NCBI GenBank assembly: GCA_905480575.1 | Contig: CAJQQZ010000032.1 | Coordinates: 1-64,000, forward strand | Direction: 5' to 3' | Length of the DNA stretch: 64,000 nucleotides | Origin: an uncultured Alphaproteobacteria bacterium | Lineage (GTDB): Bacteria; Pseudomonadota; Alphaproteobacteria; UBA7985; CAJQQZ01 | In this document: piece by piece, positions 27,467-35,366 of the stretch | How positions within the stretch are numbered: the stretch's first letter is position 1 | Layout of the letters: every line of letters starts with the position of its first letter | Position numbers and translations under genes: made by a program | The notes under the pieces: model-generated | Database searches by the model: none | What the model was told of the DNA's origin: nothing | Seen by the model: only the letters and a program-made list of their open reading frames with translations

Positions 27467-28954
27467 CTAGGCTGGTTTACGAACAGCCTTATAAACAGAC
27501 ACCAAAATCGTGATCGCACCGGCAGCAAACAAGATGAAACAAACAGGGCGTGTTACGAATTCAATGAAACTATGACCTGTCATCTGAGTTCCCTGAACCA
27601 GCGTTTTCTCACCAATGCCACCGAGGATAACACCGAGTACGATTGCAGGAATTGAGTAATCAGAACGTCTCATCAAGTAACCGACCAAACCAGCTGCAAA
27701 CATCACGAAAACATCGAGCGGAGAGTTTCTGCGTGCATAAGCACCGATAATGGCCATCAACAAAATGATGGGTGCCAAAAGGTGGAAGGGAACACGCAGC
27801 AAGTGAACCACTGTCTTTGTCTGCAGCCAACCAAGGAAGAAGATCGCAATATTGGCGAAGAACATTGCCACAAAGACGATCCATACAAGATCGTTGGAGT
27901 TGATGAAGACCAGTGGTCCAGGCTCAATGTTATGCGTTTGGAAGACTGAGTACATCATTGCCGTCAAAGCACCGCCAGGGATACCAATAGTCAATAGAGG
28001 TATCATAGCCGCACCGGTTGCCGCGTTATTGGCAGTCTCTGAGGAGACAACGCCTTCTAACTCACCCTTTCCAAAGTTTTCTGGGGTCTTTGACCAACGA
28101 ACGGCTTCATTATAGCCCATGAAGGCCGCAAGGGTCGCGCCAATTCCCGGCAGGATACCGGCAAAGAAGCCGATGACAATGGACCGCGCCACGGCATACT
28201 TTAGCTTCCAGAATTCAGCCAAGGTCGGGAAGTCCAAATTAACGGCCGGCGCATCCAAGTCGCCTTTTGCACGACGCTCCAACTGGAAAAAAATCTCCGA
28301 AATCGCAAAGAAACCGAGGATCAAGACCACGAAGTCGAAACCGGACCAAAGCTGCCAGATACCAAAATCAAAGCGTTGGCTACCGCTCACTGGTTCAGTA
28401 CCAATCATCGCGATGCACACACCGAAGAGAACTGACAACCAGCCCTTCCACAAAGATTTCGCGCCTACCGAGGAAGCGACCGCTACCCCAAAGAACACTA
28501 ATGCAAAGACTTCGGGCGAACTTGTTGTCTCCGCCCAGTCTGAAATTGGTTTGGTTGCGATCATCATAAGGATTGCAGAGGCTGTTCCCCCAACAGCGGA
28601 ACAAAGCACAGCGGCTCCAACTGCTTTACCAGCCATCCCCTTGAGTGTCATGGGGTAGCCATCGAAAGCAGTGGGCGCGTTTTCGGGCGCGCCCGGAATA
28701 TTAAAGAGAATAGCGGTAATCGCGCCACCGAACACACCGGAACAGTAGATGACTGCGAAGAACATCAGCGCGTTTTCTGATGAGAAGTTACTAGAGAAAG
28801 GCAAAGCAATCGCGGCCAGGGTCAACATTGATACGCCAGGGACTGCGCCAAAAATCATTCCACCAAGCAAGCCGGCAATAAAGACCGAAATGGAGAGCGG
28901 ATCACTAAATATGGTGTAGGTCGCTTGACCAAAGTTCAAAAAGAAATCTTGCAT
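27467..28954 (-). CDS. tctA: Tripartite tricarboxylate transporter, large membrane subunit TctA
   Basis: A 495-residue membrane protein with about 12 helices. IFGAVPGVSMLTLAAIALPF and ILFNIPGAPENAPTAFDGYP, then GFFAGILPGIGATLAAFMGY and TIGIPGGALTAMM, are the repeated glycine/proline-rich motifs of TctA. It forms the channel of a binding-protein-dependent secondary importer for carboxylates or sulfonates. It is the last gene of the operon led by the acylating aldehyde dehydrogenase. Confidence 0.93.
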   Translation of the reverse strand: MQDFFLNFGQATYTIFSDPLSISVFIAGLLGGMIFGAVPGVSMLTLAAIALPFSSNFSSENALMFFAVIYCSGVFGGAITAILFNIPGAPENAPTAFDGYPMTLKGMAGKAVGAAVLCSAVGGTASAILMMIATKPISDWAETTSSPEVFALVFFGVAVASSVGAKSLWKGWLSVLFGVCIAMIGTEPVSGSQRFDFGIWQLWSGFDFVVLILGFFAISEIFFQLERRAKGDLDAPAVNLDFPTLAEFWKLKYAVARSIVIGFFAGILPGIGATLAAFMGYNEAVRWSKTPENFGKGELEGVVSSETANNAATGAAMIPLLTIGIPGGALTAMMYSVFQTHNIEPGPLVFINSNDLVWIVFVAMFFANIAIFFLGWLQTKTVVHLLRVPFHLLAPIILLMAIIGAYARRNSPLDVFVMFAAGLVGYLMRRSDYSIPAIVLGVILGGIGEKTLVQGTQMTGHSFIEFVTRPVCFILFAAGAITILVSVYKAVRKPA

Positions 28955-28963
28955 GATCCGCTC

Positions 28964-29518
28964 CTAGAAAATCGAGTACATAAAGTTCTGCAGGGATGCA
29001 GATATCTCATAGAAAGTCCCGGTCCCAGTCGGCAATGTCATGCCCAGAACCCTGTAGAAAAGAACAATCAGAAAAACATGCAAACCGAATGCTAGTGCCA
29101 CTAATGGGAACCAGCGACGTTCACCGGATAACAACAGAATGGCAAGAATAAAGAATGGCGTTAGAATATAGAATCCCATCCAAGCGAGTAAAATACCATA
29201 CAAAAGTGATACGGATACAAACCCGAACAGTTTCGCATTCTGCCTGATGAAACCACCTTCGGAAGCAGCAGATGCCCGCTCCTCTGAGGGGTTTTCACCG
29301 TTAAACCAGGCAACCGCAAGGTTCACCAGTGCAACGACAATGATCATGCTGAAGATCATTCTTGGCCAAGTTGCAGGTGTAAAGGCACTGTCGTCTTCCG
29401 ACGTTAGGAACCCCGTTTGACTATTGGCGATAAGATCAAAGCACAAATAGAGTCCGAAGAGCGCAAAAGATATCCATAAACCTGTTTCGATCCAGGTTTT
29501 CAAACTGATGTTTTTCAT
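28964..29518 (-). CDS. tctB: Tripartite tricarboxylate transporter, small membrane subunit TctB
   Basis: A 184-residue protein with four membrane helices, matching the TctB family in size and layout (TM near 8-28, 48-68, then two in the C-terminal half around LFGFVSVSLLYGILLAWMGFY). ATG 29518 fits the start of the first helix; the open frame extends further but covers the intergenic hairpin. It assists TctA in the membrane. It is separated from tctC by a 71-base gap with a hairpin. Confidence 0.88.
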   Translation of the reverse strand: MKNISLKTWIETGLWISFALFGLYLCFDLIANSQTGFLTSEDDSAFTPATWPRMIFSMIIVVALVNLAVAWFNGENPSEERASAASEGGFIRQNAKLFGFVSVSLLYGILLAWMGFYILTPFFILAILLLSGERRWFPLVALAFGLHVFLIVLFYRVLGMTLPTGTGTFYEISASLQNFMYSIF

Positions 29519-29539
29519 GAAACTTCTCTGAATAAAGTT

Positions 29540-29571
29540 AAGGGCGGCAGGAGACATTCCACACCGCCCTT
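29540..29571 (-). promoter_or_regulatory. Intercistronic hairpin between tctC and tctB
   Basis: AAGGGCGG and CCGCCCTT form a perfect 8-base stem around a 16-base loop, between the binding-protein gene and the membrane-subunit genes. There is no U-run directly after it on the minus strand, so it is more likely an mRNA-stabilising or partial-termination element that raises TctC over TctB/TctA, as is common for binding-protein operons. Confidence 0.6.
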
Positions 29572-29589
29572 GAAAGTAGACAGGCTAGC

Positions 29590-30588
29590 TTACTTGATCA
29601 TACCAAGCTCTGTGTAGAGAGCCTTGTAGATACCAACAGTATCATTGATCAACTGAACTGAGCCAGCTGTGTCACGGAAAGAGTCAATCAAAGTCATGAA
29701 CTTCTTTTCGTTATATGCCTGGTAAGAGTCCTGGTCGTAAGCAGTCTGGAAAGCCCACTGCAACCATGCAAGACGGTCAGCAGGAACACCCTTCTTCACA
29801 TAGAATCCACGGAAACGGTACAGAGGCTTAATGTCTAGACCAACATCAGCCATGGAAGGTGTGTCAGCAAAAACGCCTGGACGCTCGTTCAACAGAGTCA
29901 AGATTGGCTTGAAATCGCCAGAATCGAGGAAACCGCGAACATCACCTGGCTGCTCAAACAATGCATCAACCTGGCCGCCTTTAAGCGCTGCATAACGGGG
30001 TCCGCCCTTGTCGAATGAGATCTGCTGCATTTCGATGCCAGACTGATCCATTACCTGCTTCAGCATCATACGTTCCATAGAACCGGCACGTGATACGTTA
30101 GCGATTGTAGCGTCGCCGCCCTTTGATTTTACATACTCTACAAAACCAGCCCAATCAGTGAAACGGTCTTCGTTTGAACGAATGTAAATCTGTGAGAAAG
30201 TGATCTGGCTTGTGACCAAAGGAATAAGGTCATCAGCTGGGTTGATTTTGCTTGAACCAGAAGCGAAAGCGGAAGCCGCATCGTCGATATGTTCAAGAAC
30301 TGTGTAGCCGTCAGCCGGGAAAGCCATGTAAGCCGCGAGACCTACCATGCCAGAACCACCAGGCTTGTGGTCACGGTTGATTGCTGCACCAGAGTGCGCT
30401 GTCACAGCTTCTGCCATGGCCGCTGCAACCTGACCAGAACCACCACCAGGGCCGTAAGGCACGATCATTGTCAATGGACGAGCTGGAAAGCCATCAGTAG
30501 TAGCTGGTGCATCAGCAGCAATCGCTGAACCAGATGCAAATAGAACCGCGCCTGTCAGCAGGCCGGCAAGAGTTTTAGTTAAGGACAT
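29590..30588 (-). CDS. tctC: Tripartite tricarboxylate transporter binding protein TctC
   Basis: A 332-residue periplasmic binding protein. The first 24 residues are a signal peptide ending SGSAIAA. FPARPLTMIVPYGPGGGSG is the TctC/BugT signature that binds the carboxylate via its glycine-rich loop. ATG 30588 has a strong GGGAGGA Shine-Dalgarno. It should deliver the operon's substrate, probably a small organic anion, to TctAB. It sits between the acyl-CoA ligase genes (184 bases upstream) and tctB. Confidence 0.93.
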   Translation of the reverse strand: MSLTKTLAGLLTGAVLFASGSAIAADAPATTDGFPARPLTMIVPYGPGGGSGQVAAAMAEAVTAHSGAAINRDHKPGGSGMVGLAAYMAFPADGYTVLEHIDDAASAFASGSSKINPADDLIPLVTSQITFSQIYIRSNEDRFTDWAGFVEYVKSKGGDATIANVSRAGSMERMMLKQVMDQSGIEMQQISFDKGGPRYAALKGGQVDALFEQPGDVRGFLDSGDFKPILTLLNERPGVFADTPSMADVGLDIKPLYRFRGFYVKKGVPADRLAWLQWAFQTAYDQDSYQAYNEKKFMTLIDSFRDTAGSVQLINDTVGIYKALYTELGMIK

Positions 30589-30772
30589 AAAGTTCCTCCC
30601 TTGTTTAGAACTATGCGCTCGTTTTTGAACGCACCTACGACTTCGTTTTTTTAGTCGTTTTGTTGTCAGCTTCTCACCCCGTCTTGGGACAACTGTGATC
30701 AACTGAAATCACCTTATCATCTCCTTTGCAAATTGCCAGAGCAAACACGAAGGAAACGTTGTTAGATTCGAC

Positions 30773-31639
30773 CTAAACCTTCCCTTTCAAAAAGGCCGGT
30801 ATTTGGCTAGGTACATCAGCGACAAAAACACCTGCCGCCTCCAACGCTTTGCGCTTTGAATCATAGTCACCTTTGCCTCCAGCAACGATGGCACCGGCAT
30901 GGCCCATCTTTTTACCAGGGGGCGACTGTCGACCAGCGACGAATGCCGCAACCGGTTTGGTCATCGTTTTAGCGAACTCTGCGGCTTCTTCTTCGGCAGA
31001 TCCACCGATTTCTCCACAGATAACAACGGCTTGCGTCTTTTCGTCAGCGTTGAGAATTTCTAGAGCATCACGCGTGTTGGTTCCAATCATCGGGTCACCA
31101 CCAATGCCGTAGAAGGCTGATTGCCCGATCCCAGATTGTGACAAATTCAAGCACAGCAAAGTACCAAGGCTGCCAGAACGTGAGATTACGCCTACGTTAC
31201 CTGGCTGAAACACAGTCTTGTTGAAACCGGGCATAATGCCGATAAAGCACTCACCGGGTGTCACTAAACCAGCTGTGTTTGGCCCAACGATCTGGGTTCC
31301 GTTCGCTTTCGCTGCTGCATGCATTTCCATGACGTCTTGCGCTGGGATATGCTCAGTAAGACAAAGAAGCATCCTTGCGCCGGCCTCACAAGCATCTATG
31401 CCTGCTGCTTTCGCCGCCATGGGCGGAATGAACATGATTGAAATATCGATGTCAGTGCTTTTAGACGCCTCTACAACAGAGCCGTAAACAGGCAAATCGA
31501 GATGTGTCTCACCTGCACGGTGCGGATTAACACCACCAACAACATTCGTGCCGCTTTCAATCATTTTCTCGGTCCAGAACGTGCCCTGACGGCCAGTCAT
31601 ACCTTGAACGATGACTTTATGATGTGAACGAGGGATCAT
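30773..31639 (-). CDS. ADP-forming acyl-CoA ligase, alpha subunit (SucD-like)
   Basis: A 288-residue SucD-type subunit. The CoA-binding Rossmann domain shows VQGMTGRQGTFWTEKM, and the active phosphohistidine is in KMGHAGAIVAGGKGDYDSK; GEIGGSAEEEAAEF gives the conserved glutamate. It forms an acyl-CoA from an acid, CoA and ATP with the beta subunit encoded directly upstream (ATGA overlap). Location with an acylating aldehyde dehydrogenase and a TctCBA importer argues for a catabolic acid other than succinate of the TCA cycle; sulfoacetate is the favoured guess, by analogy with SqwKL-type sulfoacetate-CoA ligases. Confidence 0.88.
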   Translation of the reverse strand: MIPRSHHKVIVQGMTGRQGTFWTEKMIESGTNVVGGVNPHRAGETHLDLPVYGSVVEASKSTDIDISIMFIPPMAAKAAGIDACEAGARMLLCLTEHIPAQDVMEMHAAAKANGTQIVGPNTAGLVTPGECFIGIMPGFNKTVFQPGNVGVISRSGSLGTLLCLNLSQSGIGQSAFYGIGGDPMIGTNTRDALEILNADEKTQAVVICGEIGGSAEEEAAEFAKTMTKPVAAFVAGRQSPPGKKMGHAGAIVAGGKGDYDSKRKALEAAGVFVADVPSQIPAFLKGKV

Positions 31640-32772
31640 GCGCCCGCTCCTTTCGCGGCAGCAACCGCAGCTTTCACTGCATCATCCATTAAGTCGTAAG
31701 AATCAATGCCCAAGCGATCCTTGACTAAGGCAATGGCTTCCTCTTCACCCGTGCCATGGATCGTAAAGAAGATGGGAATGTCTGGTCTTAATTCTTCCCA
31801 GGCGTTCACAACGCCTTCCGCCATCACATCCGTGCGCGCAAAGGCGCCGCAGAAATTAACCAGCAATGACTTAACTTTTGGGTTATCCAAAACAATGCCC
31901 AATGCCGTCGTCGCTTTGGTGTAGGCCTCGCCACCAATTTCCATAAAGTTCGCAGGCTGGCCACCGTAGTGTGCCACAACGTCCATTGTTGTCATCGTGA
32001 GGCCAGCACCGTTAGCGAGCACTCCTACTTCACCGTCAAGTTCGATGTACTTGAGATCAGCTTCTGCGGCACGGCCCTCGAGGCCTGTTTTGCGTTCAGG
32101 TGCAGCGTTCGCAGCCAGATCCGGGCGACGGTTTGCTGCTGACTCGTCTAAAGTCAGTTTACAATCCAGTGCAATAACTTGGTTGTCTTTTGTCACAACC
32201 AGTGGGTTGATCTCAATCAACTCCGCATCGTTCTCACGGTAGGCTGCGTAAAGTTTCAGCAAAGTTGCTTCAACGTCCGGCTTGACAACACCTAGATCAA
32301 CGTCAGCAAGCATGATCTTAACATCATCAGCGGTTAGCCCCTCGACGATTGAAACCGGCAGTTTCAGCATTGCATTTGGGTCTTTTTCCGTCGCTTCCTC
32401 TACGTCCATGCCGCCGTAGAGGGAGAAAAGAACCATCGGCCCTTTGCTGGCATGATCATTGAGTACAGCGGCATAGAGCTCGCTTGCAATCGGCACCTGG
32501 CCTTCGATTAGCACCTTCTCGACCGGCCAACCATCAATGGACATACCAATTATGTTTTCAGCATGAACACGGGCGTCATCCGCGGTTGCGGCTAGTTGAA
32601 TACCACCAGCTTTGCCTCGTTTCCCTGTTGGAACCTGGGCTTTAACAACACAAGGGCCGATCATGGCCGCAGCTTTTGCAGCAGCATCGGCATCATAAGC
32701 CAGCTGGCTGGGTGGAACCGCAATTCCATGCTTAGACAGTACAGGCTTGGCTGCGTGTTCTTCGAAATTCAT
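31636..32772 (-). CDS. ADP-forming acyl-CoA ligase, beta subunit (SucC-like, ATP-grasp)
   Basis: A 378-residue ATP-grasp subunit. VVKAQVPTGKRGKAGGIQLA is the ATP-grasp lysine region, AELIEINPLVVTKDN and ALDCKLTLDE hold metal ligands, and GVLANGAGLTMTTMDVV matches the SucC C-terminal domain. GGxxxCD of SucC is altered to CGAFARTD (near residue 312), in the part that contacts the acyl substrate, which supports a substrate different from succinate. It lies 12 bases after the aldehyde dehydrogenase gene and overlaps the alpha subunit gene by four bases. Confidence 0.88.
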   Translation of the reverse strand: MNFEEHAAKPVLSKHGIAVPPSQLAYDADAAAKAAAMIGPCVVKAQVPTGKRGKAGGIQLAATADDARVHAENIIGMSIDGWPVEKVLIEGQVPIASELYAAVLNDHASKGPMVLFSLYGGMDVEEATEKDPNAMLKLPVSIVEGLTADDVKIMLADVDLGVVKPDVEATLLKLYAAYRENDAELIEINPLVVTKDNQVIALDCKLTLDESAANRRPDLAANAAPERKTGLEGRAAEADLKYIELDGEVGVLANGAGLTMTTMDVVAHYGGQPANFMEIGGEAYTKATTALGIVLDNPKVKSLLVNFCGAFARTDVMAEGVVNAWEELRPDIPIFFTIHGTGEEEAIALVKDRLGIDSYDLMDDAVKAAVAAAKGAGA

Positions 32773-32784
32773 GCCGATCGACCT

Positions 32785-34191
32785 CTATTTACCGTATTTT
32801 GCCCAATGTCCGCCGAACAGCTCTTCTTCTTCCGGCTTATCTTCAGCGATCGTGCGCACGAGGTGTGTAATATTTATGAAGTTTGACCAGTTCAGATTGT
32901 CAGAGATCGTGTTGCCTGCCCAGGTGCCACCGCCCATGGAAAGCGTGAAAGGCAAACAGTTGTTAAAACCACCGCCATTGCCAAAAGTATGCGCCTGATT
33001 AACAAGAACACGAACAACGTCTGTCTCCGCAGCAAGTTCAGCGGCGTGGTTGTCATTGGCGGTATGAATGCCAACAGAATGGCCAAGACCTGTTACATGC
33101 AAGATTTCAGTACAAATGCGCTTTGCATCTGCAAAGTCTTTCGCCCGATAGACCGTCAAGACGAGAGCGAGTTTCTCATCAGCAAAAGAATTCTTACCGC
33201 CAACGTGATCTTCTTCGACCATGAAAAACTTGCAAGCCTGTGCTTCTTTGGCAAGCCCCATAACTTCCGCAGACTTATAAGCGTCTTGGGCAATCACTAA
33301 TCTATTGAGCTTGCCGTTTTGCCAAAGCGTGTTGGCGACTTTCTCTTTTTCCTCTGGGCTACAGCGCCAAGCACCAGCACGTTGTAGCGCTGCCATCGCA
33401 TCCTCGTAAACGTCATCTAGGATAACAACGGCGTTCTCAGACGAGCAGGAAGTAGCATTATCAAAGATCTTGGACATCGTGATCTTTTCAGCCGCATCGT
33501 CGAGATCCGCCGTTGAATCGATGATGACCGGAACATTACCAGCACCAACACCAATGGCGACCGTGCCCGACTGCATGGCACGCTTAACGTTGTTTTGAGA
33601 TCCGGTAACCACAGCAAGGTCACACTGGTTCATCAATTGTTGAGTTGTTTCTTTTGAAACGGGAGCAGGTAAGATCTGAACCAAGTCAGCAGGATGACCA
33701 ACCTTAACCAGCTCTTCTCTCATCAACTCAACAGTTTTGGTGGTTGTATGATAGCCAGCGGGAGAAGGCGCAATAATCACTGCGTTGCCACCTTTAAGTG
33801 CCATCATCGCTTTGTTGACTGGGGTCGCCGCTGGATTGGTAGAGGGGCAAACCGCACCCACGACACCAACTGGCTTGCCATATTTGATCAAGCCGCGTTC
33901 CTTTTCCTCTGAAATAACGCCGACGGTTTTAACGCGCATCAAATCACGTAGGGTTCCGAACGTTTTACGAGTGTTCTTAATGATCTTAGAATGAACATTT
34001 CCAATGCCAGTATCTTCAACGGCTAACTCAGCCAGCATCTTTGCGTTTTCTGGCTTATAAATCGACCAGGCGAGAGCTGTAACAGCTTCATCGACGCGGT
34101 TCTGATCTAGATTTTCATAAGCATCCATTGCAGCACGAGCTTTAGCAATTAGATCTCCAACGCGGGCTTCTTCATTAACTTCTGTTGTCAT
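32785..34191 (-). CDS. CoA-acylating aldehyde dehydrogenase, sulfoacetaldehyde dehydrogenase-like
   Basis: A 468-residue acylating aldehyde dehydrogenase of the EutE/AdhE-N/SauS group. The catalytic cysteine lies in FDNATSCSSENAVV, the cofactor loop in AVVTGSQNNVKRAM, and the C-terminus has HTFGNGGGFN and SMGGGTWAGN. Such enzymes interconvert an acyl-CoA and an aldehyde with NAD(P)H. SauS of Cupriavidus necator reduces sulfoacetyl-CoA to sulfoacetaldehyde; the neighbours here (acyl-CoA ligase and anion importer) supply exactly the upstream steps. Other short acyl-CoAs, such as malonyl- or succinyl-CoA, are not excluded. First gene of the operon, divergent from a LacI-type regulator. No xsc gene is in the window. 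Confidence 0.87.
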   Translation of the reverse strand: MTTEVNEEARVGDLIAKARAAMDAYENLDQNRVDEAVTALAWSIYKPENAKMLAELAVEDTGIGNVHSKIIKNTRKTFGTLRDLMRVKTVGVISEEKERGLIKYGKPVGVVGAVCPSTNPAATPVNKAMMALKGGNAVIIAPSPAGYHTTTKTVELMREELVKVGHPADLVQILPAPVSKETTQQLMNQCDLAVVTGSQNNVKRAMQSGTVAIGVGAGNVPVIIDSTADLDDAAEKITMSKIFDNATSCSSENAVVILDDVYEDAMAALQRAGAWRCSPEEKEKVANTLWQNGKLNRLVIAQDAYKSAEVMGLAKEAQACKFFMVEEDHVGGKNSFADEKLALVLTVYRAKDFADAKRICTEILHVTGLGHSVGIHTANDNHAAELAAETDVVRVLVNQAHTFGNGGGFNNCLPFTLSMGGGTWAGNTISDNLNWSNFINITHLVRTIAEDKPEEEELFGGHWAKYGK

Positions 34192-34243
34192 TCTCTACTT
34201 CTCATTTGAACAGTACCGCTCACCGGAATTCGGCAAGTTAGAT

Positions 34244-34299
34244 TTGACAAAGAATCTAATTCATGAAAATAGTAATGCAAAAGTTTTCATTAATTTTCA
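34244..34299. promoter_or_regulatory. Divergent promoters and nested palindromic operator for the LacI-type regulator
   Basis: AATGCAAAAGTTTTCATT (34274-34291) is an 18-base inverted repeat with 7 of 9 pairs matching, nested in an outer pair TGAAAAT (34264-34270) and ATTTTCA (34293-34299). Plus strand: a perfect -35 TTGACA at 34244-34249, but only a weak -10 near 34268. Minus strand: -35-like TTGCAT (34275-34280 complement) and -10-like TAGATT (34253-34258 complement) 16 bases apart, so the operator covers the -35 of the catabolic operon. This is the layout of a repressor controlling both itself and its target. Confidence 0.6.
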
Positions 34300-34312
34300 G
34301 AAAACTGATTGT

Positions 34313-35347
34313 ATGGTTAAAAAACAACAAGATACTATTGATATTTTCGCTGTGTCACGAATGGCGAAGGTTTCACCGGCCACAGTATCCAGGGTGTTCA
34401 ACCATCCGCACCTCGTGCGCCCTAATACGCGCAGCGCAGTCGATCTGGCTGTTGAGAAGCTGGGTTATGTTCGAAACCGCAAACCAAAATCTGTCGGTGG
34501 CAAACGCAGTGGAACAATTGGCGTCATAGTACCAACAGTAACGAATGCCATTTTTGCCGAAGTTATTCAGGCCTTTTCTGACGTCGTTAAACAATCAGGT
34601 TTTTCGACACTCATCGCCATCCATGATTATGACTTAAACCAAGAACTGGATATCCTGCGAAAGTTCCTAGAGCTGCAAGTCGACGGCATTGCGTTGATTG
34701 GGTTACAGCACCTAAAAGCCACTTACAAAACGATCGAACAAAGAGCCATTCCAGCGATCTCGATCTGGAACTATGATCCAGCATCCGAAATATCCTGTGT
34801 CGGAACTGACAACTATGAGGCTGGTTACCTAGCAACGAAGCACCTGATAGACCTGGGCCACAAGGAGATTGGTATCGCCTTCCCTCCTACCGACGACAAT
34901 GATCGGGCACGCAAACGATTGCAAGGTGCGAGAACGGCTCTGTCTGGGGCCGGAATGGAACCAGCCGACCAATGGACCGTTCAATCAGTCTACGAGATCA
35001 CTAAGGCTAAGAATGCTTGTTTGGACTTGCTTTCAATCGACAAAATACCCAGCGCCATTGTTTGTGGAAACGATATCATTGCCCAAGGAGCAAGCTTTGC
35101 CTGCCAACGTCTGGGACTATCCGTCCCAGACGACCTTTCTATCGTTGGCATTGGAGACTTCACCGGATCCGCTGACATGGAACCACCTTTATCAACAGTT
35201 CGTATTCCAGCTCGCAGAATTGGTCAGCAGGCTGGCCATCACCTCGCAATCACCATCCTCGAGAACAAACCCACGGAGATCCTCCGTAGCCAATTAGGCG
35301 TTGAAATGATTGTTAGAGGAACGACGGCGCCCTACGTGGCCGCCTGA
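34313..35347 (+). CDS. LacI/GalR-family transcriptional regulator
   Basis: A 344-residue regulator. The helix-turn-helix is VSRMAKVSPATVSRVFN near the N-terminus, followed by the hinge LGYVRNRKPKS and the periplasmic-binding-like effector domain (TIGVIVPTVTNAIFAEVIQA; VGTDNYEAGYLATKHLIDLG; SAIVCGNDIIAQGA). ATG 34313 places the HTH at the usual distance; the frame runs upstream to 34244. It is divergent from the aldehyde dehydrogenase operon, which it most likely represses until the substrate or its CoA thioester appears. Its C-terminal half resembles gluconate-type regulators (GntR of E. coli) in general layout only. Confidence 0.92.
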   Translation: MVKKQQDTIDIFAVSRMAKVSPATVSRVFNHPHLVRPNTRSAVDLAVEKLGYVRNRKPKSVGGKRSGTIGVIVPTVTNAIFAEVIQAFSDVVKQSGFSTLIAIHDYDLNQELDILRKFLELQVDGIALIGLQHLKATYKTIEQRAIPAISIWNYDPASEISCVGTDNYEAGYLATKHLIDLGHKEIGIAFPPTDDNDRARKRLQGARTALSGAGMEPADQWTVQSVYEITKAKNACLDLLSIDKIPSAIVCGNDIIAQGASFACQRLGLSVPDDLSIVGIGDFTGSADMEPPLSTVRIPARRIGQQAGHHLAITILENKPTEILRSQLGVEMIVRGTTAPYVAA

Positions 35348-35366
35348 AAGGAAGAAAGAGAACTCT

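Noticed and set aside
28119-28658. 179-codon plus-strand reading frame
   Set aside because: Antisense shadow of tctA; composition is basic and repetitive with no recognisable fold.
30773-32772. TCA-cycle succinyl-CoA synthetase sucCD
   Set aside because: The gene order (usually mdh-sucCD-sucAB) is absent and an acylating aldehyde dehydrogenase with an anion importer surrounds the genes; key acyl-side residues of the beta subunit differ.
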